Source of the DNA: an uncultured Actinomycetes bacterium
Lineage (GTDB): Bacteria; Actinomycetota; CADDZG01; WHSQ01
NCBI GenBank assembly: GCA_937863385.1
Contig: CALMBW010000013.1
Location: forward strand, 1 to 37,473
Direction of reading: 5' to 3'
Length of the DNA stretch: 37,473 nt
The position numbers were made by a program, and so were the translations under genes. The notes below the pieces were generated by a model. It was not told where the DNA came from. It did not search any database and saw nothing but the letters and a program-made list of their open reading frames with translations. Positions within the stretch are counted from its first letter, which is position 1, and every line of letters begins with the position of its first letter. This document shows, one piece after another, positions 7,002-15,046 of the stretch.

Positions 7002-7715
7002 ATGGGACTACCCGACGGCATCGAGATCACATGGCTGGGCCACTCGACCTTCAAGATCAAGACTTCTGAAGGAAAGCACTTGCTTATCGACCCTTGGGTG
7101 ATGAACAACCCGGCATGCCCAGATGAGCTTAAAGATCCGGGACCCATCGACTCGATGTTGGTGACGCACGGGCATTTCGATCACATCGGAGATGCAGTGG
7201 CACTCGCTTCCGACAAGTCGCCCGAAGTCGTTGCGATCCCCGAAACCGCTCACTGGCTCGGCTCCAAGGGTGTCGAGAACCTGATCGAGATGAACAAGGG
7301 CGGCACCGTCAGTTCGGCCGGGTGCAAGGTGCATATGACGCATGCGGTGCATTCGTGCGGGATAACCGACGGGGATCGCATCATCTACGGAGGCGAAGCC
7401 GCTGGATACGTCGTCGAGCTGCCGAACGGCTACAAGATCTACCACGCAGGCGATACGGCGGCCTTCAGCGACATGACGATCATCGGCAAGCTTTTGCAGC
7501 CTGACGTCGCGCTGTTGCCGATCGGTGACTGGTTCACGATGGGTCCCCGGTCTGCCGCCGAAGCGATCCGCATGCTCAGGGTCAAAGAGGTCATCCCGAT
7601 GCACTACGGGACTTTCCCGATCCTCACCGGGACACCCGATGACCTGAGACGCGAGGCGTCTGACATCGACGGTCTCGTGGTGCACGACCTTAGCCCCGGC
7701 CAGAGCTTGAGCTAG
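7002..7715 (+). CDS. UPF0173 family metal-dependent hydrolase (metallo-beta-lactamase fold)
   Basis: A protein of 237 residues with the metallo-beta-lactamase fold. The metal motif HxHxDH is seen as THGHFDHIGD (His56, His58, Asp60, His61). Further conserved parts are the N-terminal WLGHSTFKI, IYHAGDTAAF around residue 150, and MHYGTFPILTG near the C-terminus, which together define the UPF0173 family. The reaction and substrate are not established for the family. The ATG at 7002 is chosen because GAGGAGGA lies seven bases upstream; the frame is open further upstream but overlaps the divergent lipoprotein gene. Its 3' end overlaps the convergent TPR gene by 26 bases. Confidence 0.92.
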   Translation: MGLPDGIEITWLGHSTFKIKTSEGKHLLIDPWVMNNPACPDELKDPGPIDSMLVTHGHFDHIGDAVALASDKSPEVVAIPETAHWLGSKGVENLIEMNKGGTVSSAGCKVHMTHAVHSCGITDGDRIIYGGEAAGYVVELPNGYKIYHAGDTAAFSDMTIIGKLLQPDVALLPIGDWFTMGPRSAAEAIRMLRVKEVIPMHYGTFPILTGTPDDLRREASDIDGLVVHDLSPGQSLS

Positions 7716-9024
7716 CCGCTTCGCTCAAGCTCTCGAGTTGCTCCTGAGCGAGGCCTGCGTAGCGGTAGGAGAAATAGGGATCGAGCTCCAGGGCGCCTTT
7801 GAGGTATCGCTTGGCCATCGCCTGCTCATCTAGTTCCAGGGCTGCTTGTGCCGCGAAGAAGCGCGTGTGGCTGTCACCACCGTCAGCGACCGACGCCTGC
7901 AACAGCTTCAGCGCGCGCTCGGGATACCCGGATCGGAACAATGCCCATCCCAGCGCCTCTTCGGTAGCAGCGGTTGGACGGGCTCGCTGCAGTCTGGCGG
8001 CCAGGTCGAGGGCGTGGGTGACGCGGCCGGCATCGGTTGAGAACACCGCTAGCTCGGCGTCGGGGAGCGCATCGTTGGCAAGGAACTCCTGCTCCCGCTC
8101 GAACGCCAGGTCGTAATAGCGGCCGGCTTCGGCTTCGTCTCCTTGGATCGTTGCCAACTCGGCCAATGCGCCCATGTAGGCAAGAGATGGGACCGCTTCG
8201 AAAGCTGCTTGGTACCAAGAGCGAGCTCGTTCGATATCGCCATCGACGAAAGCGAGATGGCCCTGACCGGCGAGAGTCAGGTGATCGTTCGGCGCGAGTT
8301 CGACGGCTCGTTGCAGGTGTCGTCGCGCTGCTTCTTCGTTGCCTCGTCGTAGTTCGATCATGAAGAGGTGGTAGCTGCTGTAGGCGATGTCCGCCGGACG
8401 CACGGATGTGCCCAACGCCAACCGCATCCAGCGAACCGCAGCATCGTTGTTGCCAAGGGTCTCGTAGAGATAAGAGATCCGAGAGTAAGCGGCAAGGTCC
8501 GGACGGCGATCGAGCATCTCTTGATAGGCCTCGATCGCAGCGCCATAGCGACCTTGTTCGAAGAGAGCGTCACCCAGAACACCGTACGCGGCTGCGCTTG
8601 CAGGGTTGCTTGCGATCGCTCTGTGCCCGAGTTGCTCCATATCGCCGAAACGATGCCGTGATCCGGCCAGCATGGCGCTGCCGACGAGTGCCCGGTAGTC
8701 ATCTGGATCGGCGGCAAGGGCCGACTCGAAAGAATCACCGGCCAGAGTGAGGTAGGCAGGGTCGGCTGTAGCGCGACCTTGGCGAAGGTAGGCCAGACCG
8801 AGGTCAGAATGGATTGAAGCGGGCGCATCCTCGGTGGCGAGCTGCGTTAGGCGATCGATGTCCGCCTGTGCATCGCGTCGGTCCACGGGGCTGAGTGCAC
8901 TGGCGGCGTCGACGGTAGAGCGGCCCTCATCTTTGTTGTTGCGATCGCCCCGCGCCGGCAACAAGCTGCCTCCCGCAAGGATCCCTGCCACCACAAGTGC
9001 TATCGAGACGACGGCTCTTCTCAT
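7690..9024 (-). CDS. Exported tetratricopeptide-repeat protein
   Basis: This 444-residue protein has an N-terminal hydrophobic segment (MRRAVVSIALVVAGILAGG) that serves as signal peptide or anchor. The rest is alpha-helical TPR repeats, for example AAAYGVLGDALFEQGRYGAA and VELAPNDHLTLAGQGHLAFV, through to about residue 430. It would act as a protein-interaction scaffold outside the membrane. The start is the ATG at 9024, at the head of the signal sequence; AGGAG directly abuts it and GGGGGC lies further upstream. It is the second gene after the DUF4331 protein, separated by a strong hairpin at 9048-9079. Adjacent DUF4331 and TPR genes recur in other genomes as I recall, suggesting a common but unknown function. 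Confidence 0.85.
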   Translation of the reverse strand: MRRAVVSIALVVAGILAGGSLLPARGDRNNKDEGRSTVDAASALSPVDRRDAQADIDRLTQLATEDAPASIHSDLGLAYLRQGRATADPAYLTLAGDSFESALAADPDDYRALVGSAMLAGSRHRFGDMEQLGHRAIASNPASAAAYGVLGDALFEQGRYGAAIEAYQEMLDRRPDLAAYSRISYLYETLGNNDAAVRWMRLALGTSVRPADIAYSSYHLFMIELRRGNEEAARRHLQRAVELAPNDHLTLAGQGHLAFVDGDIERARSWYQAAFEAVPSLAYMGALAELATIQGDEAEAGRYYDLAFEREQEFLANDALPDAELAVFSTDAGRVTHALDLAARLQRARPTAATEEALGWALFRSGYPERALKLLQASVADGGDSHTRFFAAQAALELDEQAMAKRYLKGALELDPYFSYRYAGLAQEQLESLSEAASSSSGRG

Positions 9025-9047
9025 CTCCTGTTGCCCCCTAGGAAACC

Positions 9048-9079
9048 AGGTGCAGCGGGCGTGGATACCCGCTGCACCT
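9048..9079 (-). promoter_or_regulatory. Intercistronic hairpin between DUF4331 and TPR genes
   Basis: AGGTGCAGCGGG (9048-9059) and CCCGCTGCACCT (9068-9079) form a perfect 12-bp stem with an eight-base loop. It begins 9 bases after the DUF4331 stop and ends 23 bases before the TPR start. There is no long T run after it on the minus strand, so it is more likely a partial terminator or an RNA-stability element than a full terminator. Confidence 0.7.
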
Positions 9080-9088
9080 CGATCCGAA

Positions 9089-10480
9089 CTATGGCGTGTG
9101 TGGGTCGGTGTCGGAGCCCGAGAAGGGCAGACCGACGTAAGGGAACGAGTCTCGGAACGGGGCGTCGTTGACCTGAACGCCATCGCTGAGCATCGTGTCC
9201 TGTCCAACCAACGCACCTTCGACCACGCGGAGCGCGATATCGATGATGTCGTCGGCGAGACGGCGGCCGTTCGGGAATCCTGCGTTGTCGCCACCGATCA
9301 CTCCGAACTCCGAGTACTCGGCGCATGAACCTTGCTCGCAGGGAGCGATCGATAGGTTCAGACGCAATTGCTCACTAGGCTGCCCACCTGGGATCTGGTT
9401 CAGACCCTCGACGCCCGTCAGGAACACGGCAACAAGATCGTTGCGCGGGGTCGCGGGGGCCGGGATGCCATAGATCGCTTCGATCAGGGTCGGCAACTCT
9501 GGTTGCGTCACGTAGTCCAGGAACTGCACGTCATCCTTGGGCTCGGACGCATTGAACCGATCCTTGTCACGCAGCGGGATGACGACCTCGTTGACGAGTG
9601 GCATGCCCAGTCGGGACACCTGGACGAACTCGCCCCGGCGCTGGATGCGTCCGTTCTTGGTGACCGTCTTGGTCCGGCGTGAGGCTGTGGTCCAGATCCC
9701 CACGACCGGGTTGTCTGCCGCGTTGCCGGCGGCGGCAACCTCGTCCTTGTCGACCTGAAGTGCCAGATAGTTCACGTTGAAGCCCGCCAGCGTGTCGTCT
9801 CCAGCTTCGGAAAGATCGGCACCGTAGAGGAGGTCGAAAACGCGCAGGTCAAGGAAGAATGGATCCTCACTCTGCCCGGCGATGGTTCGGTTACCCATAC
9901 CAAACGCCTCGATCGCATCTGCTTCAAGGGCTGCGTAGTCCGGCATCGATGCATCGCCAACGAAACTCGGCGCGGCGATAGCGTCATCTACGACGACGGT
10001 GGACTTGCCGTTGCGAACCTTCAGCAGGTCATAGGTCTGATAGAAGTTCAGGTCCATGTCGTCGAGCGACGTCACTTGGCCGGTGTTGTAGAGGAACGTG
10101 TCCTTGTTGCGATAGTGGTTCTTGAACTTCCAGCGGTACACAACGTCGGCTCTCGCGTCACCATCGTTGTCGATGTTGACGTCGTAGTTCACGCCGGTTC
10201 CCCACGGGTAGAAGTTCGGACCACCGGCAGGCTCCTGGAACGGGATCCAGTTCGAGATGATGGTCAGCATCTCTGGATCGTCCGGCGACACGAACGCGTA
10301 GAGATCCGTCGCGTCCACCTGTGGGTCGGCAGCAACGAGCGGGGCCTCTCGGTGACTCGATGCATCACTCGTCCCCGGAGTGAAGCCTCCAACGACCAGC
10401 CCGGCGAGAAGCACCATGGCGGTCATCCCGACGAACAACTTCTTCACCGGGATCATCGCGATGGTTTTGGTTCCACCCAT
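9089..10480 (-). CDS. Secreted DUF4331 domain protein
   Basis: The product has 463 residues. A signal peptide (about 1-40, with VGMTAMVLLAGLVVGG) is followed by the DUF4331 hallmark SSHREAPLVAADPQVDATDLYAF. Also present are NYDVNIDNDGDARADVVY, which may bind calcium, and a C-terminal NDAPFRDSFPYVGLPFSG, close to the family's usual end. The family's biochemical role is not known; members are exported and often sit beside TPR proteins, as here. The ATG at 10480 is chosen because AAGGAGGAGG lies a few bases upstream and the signal peptide begins there. It is the first gene of a likely two-gene operon. Confidence 0.92.
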   Translation of the reverse strand: MGGTKTIAMIPVKKLFVGMTAMVLLAGLVVGGFTPGTSDASSHREAPLVAADPQVDATDLYAFVSPDDPEMLTIISNWIPFQEPAGGPNFYPWGTGVNYDVNIDNDGDARADVVYRWKFKNHYRNKDTFLYNTGQVTSLDDMDLNFYQTYDLLKVRNGKSTVVVDDAIAAPSFVGDASMPDYAALEADAIEAFGMGNRTIAGQSEDPFFLDLRVFDLLYGADLSEAGDDTLAGFNVNYLALQVDKDEVAAAGNAADNPVVGIWTTASRRTKTVTKNGRIQRRGEFVQVSRLGMPLVNEVVIPLRDKDRFNASEPKDDVQFLDYVTQPELPTLIEAIYGIPAPATPRNDLVAVFLTGVEGLNQIPGGQPSEQLRLNLSIAPCEQGSCAEYSEFGVIGGDNAGFPNGRRLADDIIDIALRVVEGALVGQDTMLSDGVQVNDAPFRDSFPYVGLPFSGSDTDPHTP

Positions 10481-10567
10481 CTGTCCCTCCTCCTTGAATG
10501 CCGATCCTGATGACCGGCTCGCGGGCATGGTTCGGAGGAGATGTGGAGCTTGGATTGGAAGTTGAGG

Positions 10568-11203
10568 CTAGGGCCCTCCGGTGCGGGCAAGGGCGAGTTT
10601 GAAGGCCAGGCGAACCTCGTCGTCGGTGACGCGAGCTTCGACCTCTCCGCCCCAGCGCGGAAGCAACCGATGTGCGATCGCGATGGCGCGCATACCCTTT
10701 CGTCCCGATTCGCGGCCCTCGAGGACCGCCGCGAGATCGGCGGAATCGCCGAAGTCGACAAGGATCTCGACCTTCCCGTCCACGAATGTTGCTCGAACGT
10801 GGTGTTCTTCAGCCGGATTGGTCTCCGACGCCGCCTCGTAACACCGAGCCACAAGATCCGAGATCAAGCCCCGGTCGACGTAGACATCGGGCAACCCGGG
10901 GGGTGGTGGCGTGAAGCCATGCCGGAGATCTTCGGATAGCTCCTCGCGCACGGCCAGGAAGAGCTCGCTGATGGTGACGTTCTCCAAGGCCTCGACGGGT
11001 GACCCCACGGCGAGAGCCCGGATCAATTGCAGATCCCTCAAGGCCTCGGCAGCCTTGTCGGCCTCGGTGCTGAGCATCCTGGTCAACTCGTCGATGGCGG
11101 GATGGTCGCGTTGGGTCTCGACGATCTGGGCCAGTCCCTGGACACTCGTCATCATGCCCGCAAGGTCGTGCAGGATGTTCGAGATCAACGCTTCGTCGCT
11201 CAA
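10568..11203 (-). CDS. Histidine-kinase-like protein with degenerate ATPase domain
   Basis: This 211-residue cytoplasmic protein has an H-box-like helix near its start (ISNILHDLAGMMTSVQGLAQIV, His about residue 10), a second long helix (RMLSTEADKAAEALRDLQLI) and a C-terminal domain shaped like a HATPase. The usual N-box asparagine is not seen (ISDLVARCYEAASETNP), and no DxGxG motif is obvious. It resembles histidine phosphotransfer or pseudokinase proteins such as ChpT more than an active kinase. There is no sensor or membrane part. The TTG start at 11203 is chosen because GAGGAAGG precedes it and its TTGA overlaps the stop of the upstream gene, implying translational coupling. No response regulator lies nearby. 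Confidence 0.7.
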   Translation of the reverse strand: MSDEALISNILHDLAGMMTSVQGLAQIVETQRDHPAIDELTRMLSTEADKAAEALRDLQLIRALAVGSPVEALENVTISELFLAVREELSEDLRHGFTPPPPGLPDVYVDRGLISDLVARCYEAASETNPAEEHHVRATFVDGKVEILVDFGDSADLAAVLEGRESGRKGMRAIAIAHRLLPRWGGEVEARVTDDEVRLAFKLALARTGGP

Positions 11204-12186
11204 CCGTCGCCTTCCTCGAGCAGGTCCGTTGCCGCGATCGCAGCGGCCCACCCATCTTGCGGGTCCCTCACCGCCAGCCGAAGGCTCCACCCGTGCTCCG
11301 GGGCTCCCTCGTCCCAGCGGTACCACTCCAGTTGTCTCATGATTCGTGCGAGTTGTTCGGTATCCGGGGGCCAATCGGTGTCACACAGTGCCGAAACCGC
11401 CCGCCATGCAAGCGCCCTGCCCAAGGCTGCTCCCCGCCTCCGGCCATGCGCCCCCCCGCTGGAGGCTGCCCAGGCCATGCGCTGAAGCGCCTCTTGCGGC
11501 TCGACCTCTCCGATCCGGGCCTTTCCGAAACAGAGGGCGGAAACGGCTTCGACATGATCGCCTTCGACCACGGCGCAGCGCGCCACTCCATTGGATTCCG
11601 TGGTCCACGGCATCACGAGATCCAGGAGGATCGCCTCCAGCTCGGGCTCCTCGAGAAGATCGGGTTCGGTGAGTTCGATATCGCTCATCAACTTTTTCGG
11701 TTCCCACGGTTCGCTCACTTCGACCGAGTCCGATCGATAGGTCGCCAGCGCGTAGACGGGCTCGAAATCCAATAGCTTCATCGGAAGCTCGAGCACGCTC
11801 GGATCGGCGCGCACGTCGCCGGTCAGATCCTCGCCGCGCAGGACCCTTTCAGCAGCTACGAACGAGGCGATATGTGGCTCTTCGATGTGGGCGGCCAGAT
11901 CCACCCAGGCATGCGTCGACGCGGCCACCTCCGTCAGGGGGCCGAGGCTGAAGCGCGTCGCATCGGAAGTAAGGACTCCCGCTGCATAGTCCGCAGGTGC
12001 CTGCAGGGCGATCCGGTAATCAACATGAGCTGCTATCGGCCACAACTGTTTCCCGCGCTCGACCGCCTCTTCACACATGTCGGCAAGGTCGAGGAGTTCG
12101 TCCCAGCTCTGTCGCTCGCACAAGGAATCGATCACACGCAGCAGCGCGTTCATATCCTGTGCCTCGATCAGCTCACCGACCTGCAT
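11200..12186 (-). CDS. Conserved-looking cytoplasmic protein of unknown function (328 aa)
   Basis: This 328-residue soluble, acidic protein is mostly helical and rich in Ala, Glu and Leu. I do not recognise its family. The N-terminal part (MQVGELIEAQDMNALLRVID) and repeated helical segments are TPR/HEAT-like in character. The C-terminal part contains GWAAAIAATDLLEEGDG. It overlaps the histidine-kinase-like gene by four bases (TTGA), so the two products are probably made together and may act as a pair. The ATG at 12186 is preceded at six bases by TACTCT, and the promoter is covered by a 9-bp inverted repeat. Confidence 0.7.
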   Translation of the reverse strand: MQVGELIEAQDMNALLRVIDSLCERQSWDELLDLADMCEEAVERGKQLWPIAAHVDYRIALQAPADYAAGVLTSDATRFSLGPLTEVAASTHAWVDLAAHIEEPHIASFVAAERVLRGEDLTGDVRADPSVLELPMKLLDFEPVYALATYRSDSVEVSEPWEPKKLMSDIELTEPDLLEEPELEAILLDLVMPWTTESNGVARCAVVEGDHVEAVSALCFGKARIGEVEPQEALQRMAWAASSGGAHGRRRGAALGRALAWRAVSALCDTDWPPDTEQLARIMRQLEWYRWDEGAPEHGWSLRLAVRDPQDGWAAAIAATDLLEEGDG

Positions 12187-12213
12187 CGCACCAGAGTAAT
12201 GGGGCTCTGGTGC
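12187..12213 (-). promoter_or_regulatory. Leaderless promoter inside a 9-bp inverted repeat
   Basis: GCACCAGAG (12188-12196) and CTCTGGTGC (12205-12213) form a perfect inverted repeat with eight bases between. The -10-like TACTCT (minus strand, 12193-12198) lies partly within one arm and ends six bases before the ATG at 12186. This is a good candidate operator for the two-gene unit of the 328-residue protein and the histidine-kinase-like protein. The same repeat could also act as a hairpin just after the SGNH hydrolase stop at 12215. Confidence 0.6.
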
Positions 12214-12214
12214 A

Positions 12215-12967
12215 TCACCCTGTCGACCTGACCGCCTCGATCAGTACGGGGTAGATGGCTCTGGCCCACGCCGCGTAGCCCCCGTCACCTGGGTGGAAGA
12301 GATCCGACGCGTACGCAGCGTCGGGATCGTCGACGAAAAAGGCAGCTGTGCGTGCTGCCAGAGGCACGACCGGGATGGACCGCTCGTTCGCTTCCCGTTC
12401 GACGACATCGGACAGCTCTCTTCCGCGCCACCCCACGATCGACCGAAGCGGTTCCAAGAACGCCTTGGCCCGCATATCGGGGATACCTGAGCCGACGACC
12501 GTCGCCCCACTTGCACCCAGCTTGTCGTAGACGGCACCGAGATCCCTGCCGAAGGAGTACAGGGTGGTTAGGTGTGTCGCGTCGTTCGCGCCGATCCCCA
12601 CGAAGATGAGATCTGGATCCAGAGCCAGTGCACGATCGACCTGCCCCTCCAGAACGTCGGCAACCGTTGCCCCGGAGAAACCGACACCCGTCATCTCCAC
12701 CCGGAACCCGTCTGCCGCCAGCATCTCGCTAAGGCGAGCGGCGTAGGAGTATCGCGGATCACTCGCTCCCAGTCCGGCGGCGGTCGAATCTCCAAGGACG
12801 ACGAAACGAAGCGGAGCTCCGTCTGGCGGTCCGAACGTGCCGCCGATGGTGTAAGCAGGCTCTGTGGGCAGGAACTCGCGGCGCATCGCGAGAAACGCCT
12901 GAACCACAAGGACGGCTGCGAATAGTCCGAGGGCAGCAGCAAGGACAAGGCCGATCCGTTTCACCAC
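12215..12967 (-). CDS. SGNH/GDSL-type hydrolase, membrane-anchored or secreted
   Basis: A protein of 250 residues with an N-terminal hydrophobic segment (IGLVLAAALGLFAAVLVVQAF) followed by the SGNH fold. Block I is FVVLGDSTAAGLG (nucleophile Ser about residue 62), the Asn block is FVGIGANDATHL, and the catalytic Asp/His pair is in DLFHPGDGGYAAWA. Such enzymes hydrolyse esters of lipids or carbohydrates outside the cell; the substrate is unknown. It starts at one of two adjacent GTG codons (12967 or 12964) and lies 21 bases after the GMC oxidoreductase on the same strand, so a lipid-related joint role is possible. Confidence 0.9.
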   Translation of the reverse strand: MVKRIGLVLAAALGLFAAVLVVQAFLAMRREFLPTEPAYTIGGTFGPPDGAPLRFVVLGDSTAAGLGASDPRYSYAARLSEMLAADGFRVEMTGVGFSGATVADVLEGQVDRALALDPDLIFVGIGANDATHLTTLYSFGRDLGAVYDKLGASGATVVGSGIPDMRAKAFLEPLRSIVGWRGRELSDVVEREANERSIPVVPLAARTAAFFVDDPDAAYASDLFHPGDGGYAAWARAIYPVLIEAVRSTG

Positions 12968-12988
12968 AGATGGATACCAGGTACCGGC

Positions 12989-14905
12989 TTAGGACAGGCG
13001 CTTGGCCATACGACTGGCTGCATAGTGCGCGATGCCGTAGATGGACAGCATCGGATTGACCCCCGAGGCGGTCGGGAAGGTGCTGCCGTCTATCACGTAG
13101 AGGCCTGTGACCTCATGCGTCTGGCAGTTCTCGTCGACCGCAGATGACGACGAACTCGTGCCCATCCGGCACGATCCCATCTGATGGAACGAGAACAACG
13201 TCGTCTGTCCTTTCCCGAAGCCCCGCGCCCTCACCCGTTCGGCCCAACGATCGTGCGCGCCGGACGTGCATCGGTAGGCGATCGGATCGCGGTGATGAAG
13301 TGTGTAGATGTCCTTGGCTCCGGCCGCCTCGAGCACCTGGGCAGCCTTGATCACGCCTTGGGCTGTCCTGCGAACGTCATCCGGGCCGAGCCTGTAGTCG
13401 ACGCGTGGCGAGCCGTCCCGGTTCAGACGTACCCGGCCCCCAGAGGAGTCTCGAAGCAATGGGGCGCAGAACGAGATCTTGGCGAAGTCCGCCATCCGGG
13501 AACGGTGCTCGGCAGCCGAGGTCCACGGCACCGCGGACGCCCCCGTTCCGGGATGGACCGGGACCGTCTCGAAGATGGGTCCGTAGCCCCCGTCCCAGTC
13601 ACGGAACTCCGCGGAGTATCGGGCCTGCAGGGTGCCCTCCCACATCCGTACCTCTTCGTCGAAGTTGCCCCAGGCTGCCGTCGACGGGTGCAGCCGCAGA
13701 TGCCTACCGACCTCGCCCTTCAACCCGGATCGCAACAGCAGCGCCGGCGACTCGATAGCTCCTGCAGAGACGACCACCGCTTTGGCTGCGTTGATGGTTA
13801 AGGCGAAGCCGCCGGCCTTCGCCTCTACACCGGTAGCGCGGTCTCCGTCGATCCGAACCCTGCGAACATCGGCACCCGTGAAGATCCGCGCACCGTCGTC
13901 GCTTGCATCTTGCAGCCAGGTCTTGATCGTCGACTGCTTCGCCCCCGGCCTGCACCCGAATCCACAGTAGCCGCATTGTGCGTCCTGGGAGCAGCCCCGG
14001 ACGCCGCGCGGCATACCTTCAACGTGCCATCCGAGCTTCTCGAATCCTCGTTCGAGGATCTGGTCACGGACCCCCGGCGCGCTCGACTCGGTGTTCACGC
14101 CCTGCCTCTCGGCAGCCACATCCAGATGCTCTTCGATCTCGCCGGACCTGAAGGCGTCGACGCCCGACACGTTGGCCCACTCGCGCAAGACATGCGATGG
14201 GGTCTTGAACGAGGTCGAGTAGTTCACGAGCGACCCTCCACCCAGCACCGAACCGGCGATGATCTGGACGCCGAGATCGGTCGTCGCAAGGTTCATCCGG
14301 TAGAGGTACATCGCGGAAGCCTCTGCCTCTTGGTGATCGAAGTCGGCCTCGGTGAAGTAGTCACCCTTCTCGAGCACCACGACGTCGTAACCCTGGGAGG
14401 AAAGGATGGCAGCCGTACACCCGCCGCCCGGACCGGAACCGACAACAACCACGTCGCAGTTAACGACCGTGTCTCGATCGATGGATATCGGTTCCAAACC
14501 ACGAGGGACATCTGTGGGGGCCGGGCCCATCGGTCCCTGGTAGCCGATCCGCTCCCACTCGGGGCCTGGGTGACCGTAGATCGCAGCGAGTGCCTTCGAC
14601 ATCACGACCAGAAAGAGTTGGCGCTGCGCCGCGAGTTTCGAATCCCGCCACCGACGGAGAACGCGTTCGGCTTCGCGTTGACTCAGCCACGAAACAGGAA
14701 CAGCACGGCCGGTCATCGCAAGTGCCCCGGTGCGGGAGTCCATCGCCTTCAGGACACCAAGAAGCTTCTTGCGCTCTGCAGGCGAAGGCAGATGATCGAA
14801 CGCTGCCAGCATCCGATCCGGCACTTCGGTCGTGTAGCCCTCGCCGAGGATGCCGCGCGCCAATGCGGTCACGACACCTCTGACCTGGCGGGGGGAAACG
14901 GACAT
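12989..14905 (-). CDS. GMC-family oxidoreductase, long-chain alcohol oxidase-like
   Basis: A 638-residue FAD enzyme. About 145 N-terminal residues precede the Rossmann motif VVVGSGPGGG (156-161), as in fatty-alcohol oxidases of plants and yeasts. A cysteine cluster (CSQDAQCGYCGFGC, about 306-319) and the C-terminal HQMGSCRMG and GLYVIDGSTFPTASGVNP are typical of this GMC subgroup, with the histidine in SFHQMGSCRMG near the active site. The likely reaction is oxidation of a long-chain alcohol or steroid-like alcohol. The ATG at 14905 has a TACAAC box ending six bases upstream. It probably forms an operon with the SGNH hydrolase and is divergent from the amidohydrolase. Confidence 0.9.
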   Translation of the reverse strand: MSVSPRQVRGVVTALARGILGEGYTTEVPDRMLAAFDHLPSPAERKKLLGVLKAMDSRTGALAMTGRAVPVSWLSQREAERVLRRWRDSKLAAQRQLFLVVMSKALAAIYGHPGPEWERIGYQGPMGPAPTDVPRGLEPISIDRDTVVNCDVVVVGSGPGGGCTAAILSSQGYDVVVLEKGDYFTEADFDHQEAEASAMYLYRMNLATTDLGVQIIAGSVLGGGSLVNYSTSFKTPSHVLREWANVSGVDAFRSGEIEEHLDVAAERQGVNTESSAPGVRDQILERGFEKLGWHVEGMPRGVRGCSQDAQCGYCGFGCRPGAKQSTIKTWLQDASDDGARIFTGADVRRVRIDGDRATGVEAKAGGFALTINAAKAVVVSAGAIESPALLLRSGLKGEVGRHLRLHPSTAAWGNFDEEVRMWEGTLQARYSAEFRDWDGGYGPIFETVPVHPGTGASAVPWTSAAEHRSRMADFAKISFCAPLLRDSSGGRVRLNRDGSPRVDYRLGPDDVRRTAQGVIKAAQVLEAAGAKDIYTLHHRDPIAYRCTSGAHDRWAERVRARGFGKGQTTLFSFHQMGSCRMGTSSSSSAVDENCQTHEVTGLYVIDGSTFPTASGVNPMLSIYGIAHYAASRMAKRLS

Positions 14906-14917
14906 CCGTCTGTTGTA
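14906..14917 (-). promoter_or_regulatory. Possible leaderless -10 box for the GMC oxidoreductase
   Basis: TACAAC on the minus strand at 14912-14917 ends six bases before the ATG. It is a weaker match than its counterparts. Confidence 0.35.
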
Positions 14918-15011
14918 CCGCGCTTGGTGCCGCTAATCCATCCTCTCCCTCAAAGATGGAGCGGTCTTTGCAGTTACGGATGTCACACTTCTGGACGTCG
15001 TCGGCATGGAC

Positions 15012-15046
15012 TTGCCAACCATGGCCTCACACGTAACCCTGCTCAC
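15012..15046 (+). promoter_or_regulatory. Possible promoter of the amidohydrolase gene
   Basis: TTGCCA (15012-15017), a 16-base spacer and TAACCC (15034-15039) precede the GTG start by seven bases, consistent with a leaderless transcript. The match to a -10 box is partial. Confidence 0.4.

Noticed and set aside
13910-15046. Open plus-strand frame extending the amidohydrolase upstream by about 379 codons
   Set aside because: It is antisense to the well-supported GMC oxidoreductase, and its translation shows no family features. The amidohydrolase domain begins just after the GTG at 15047.
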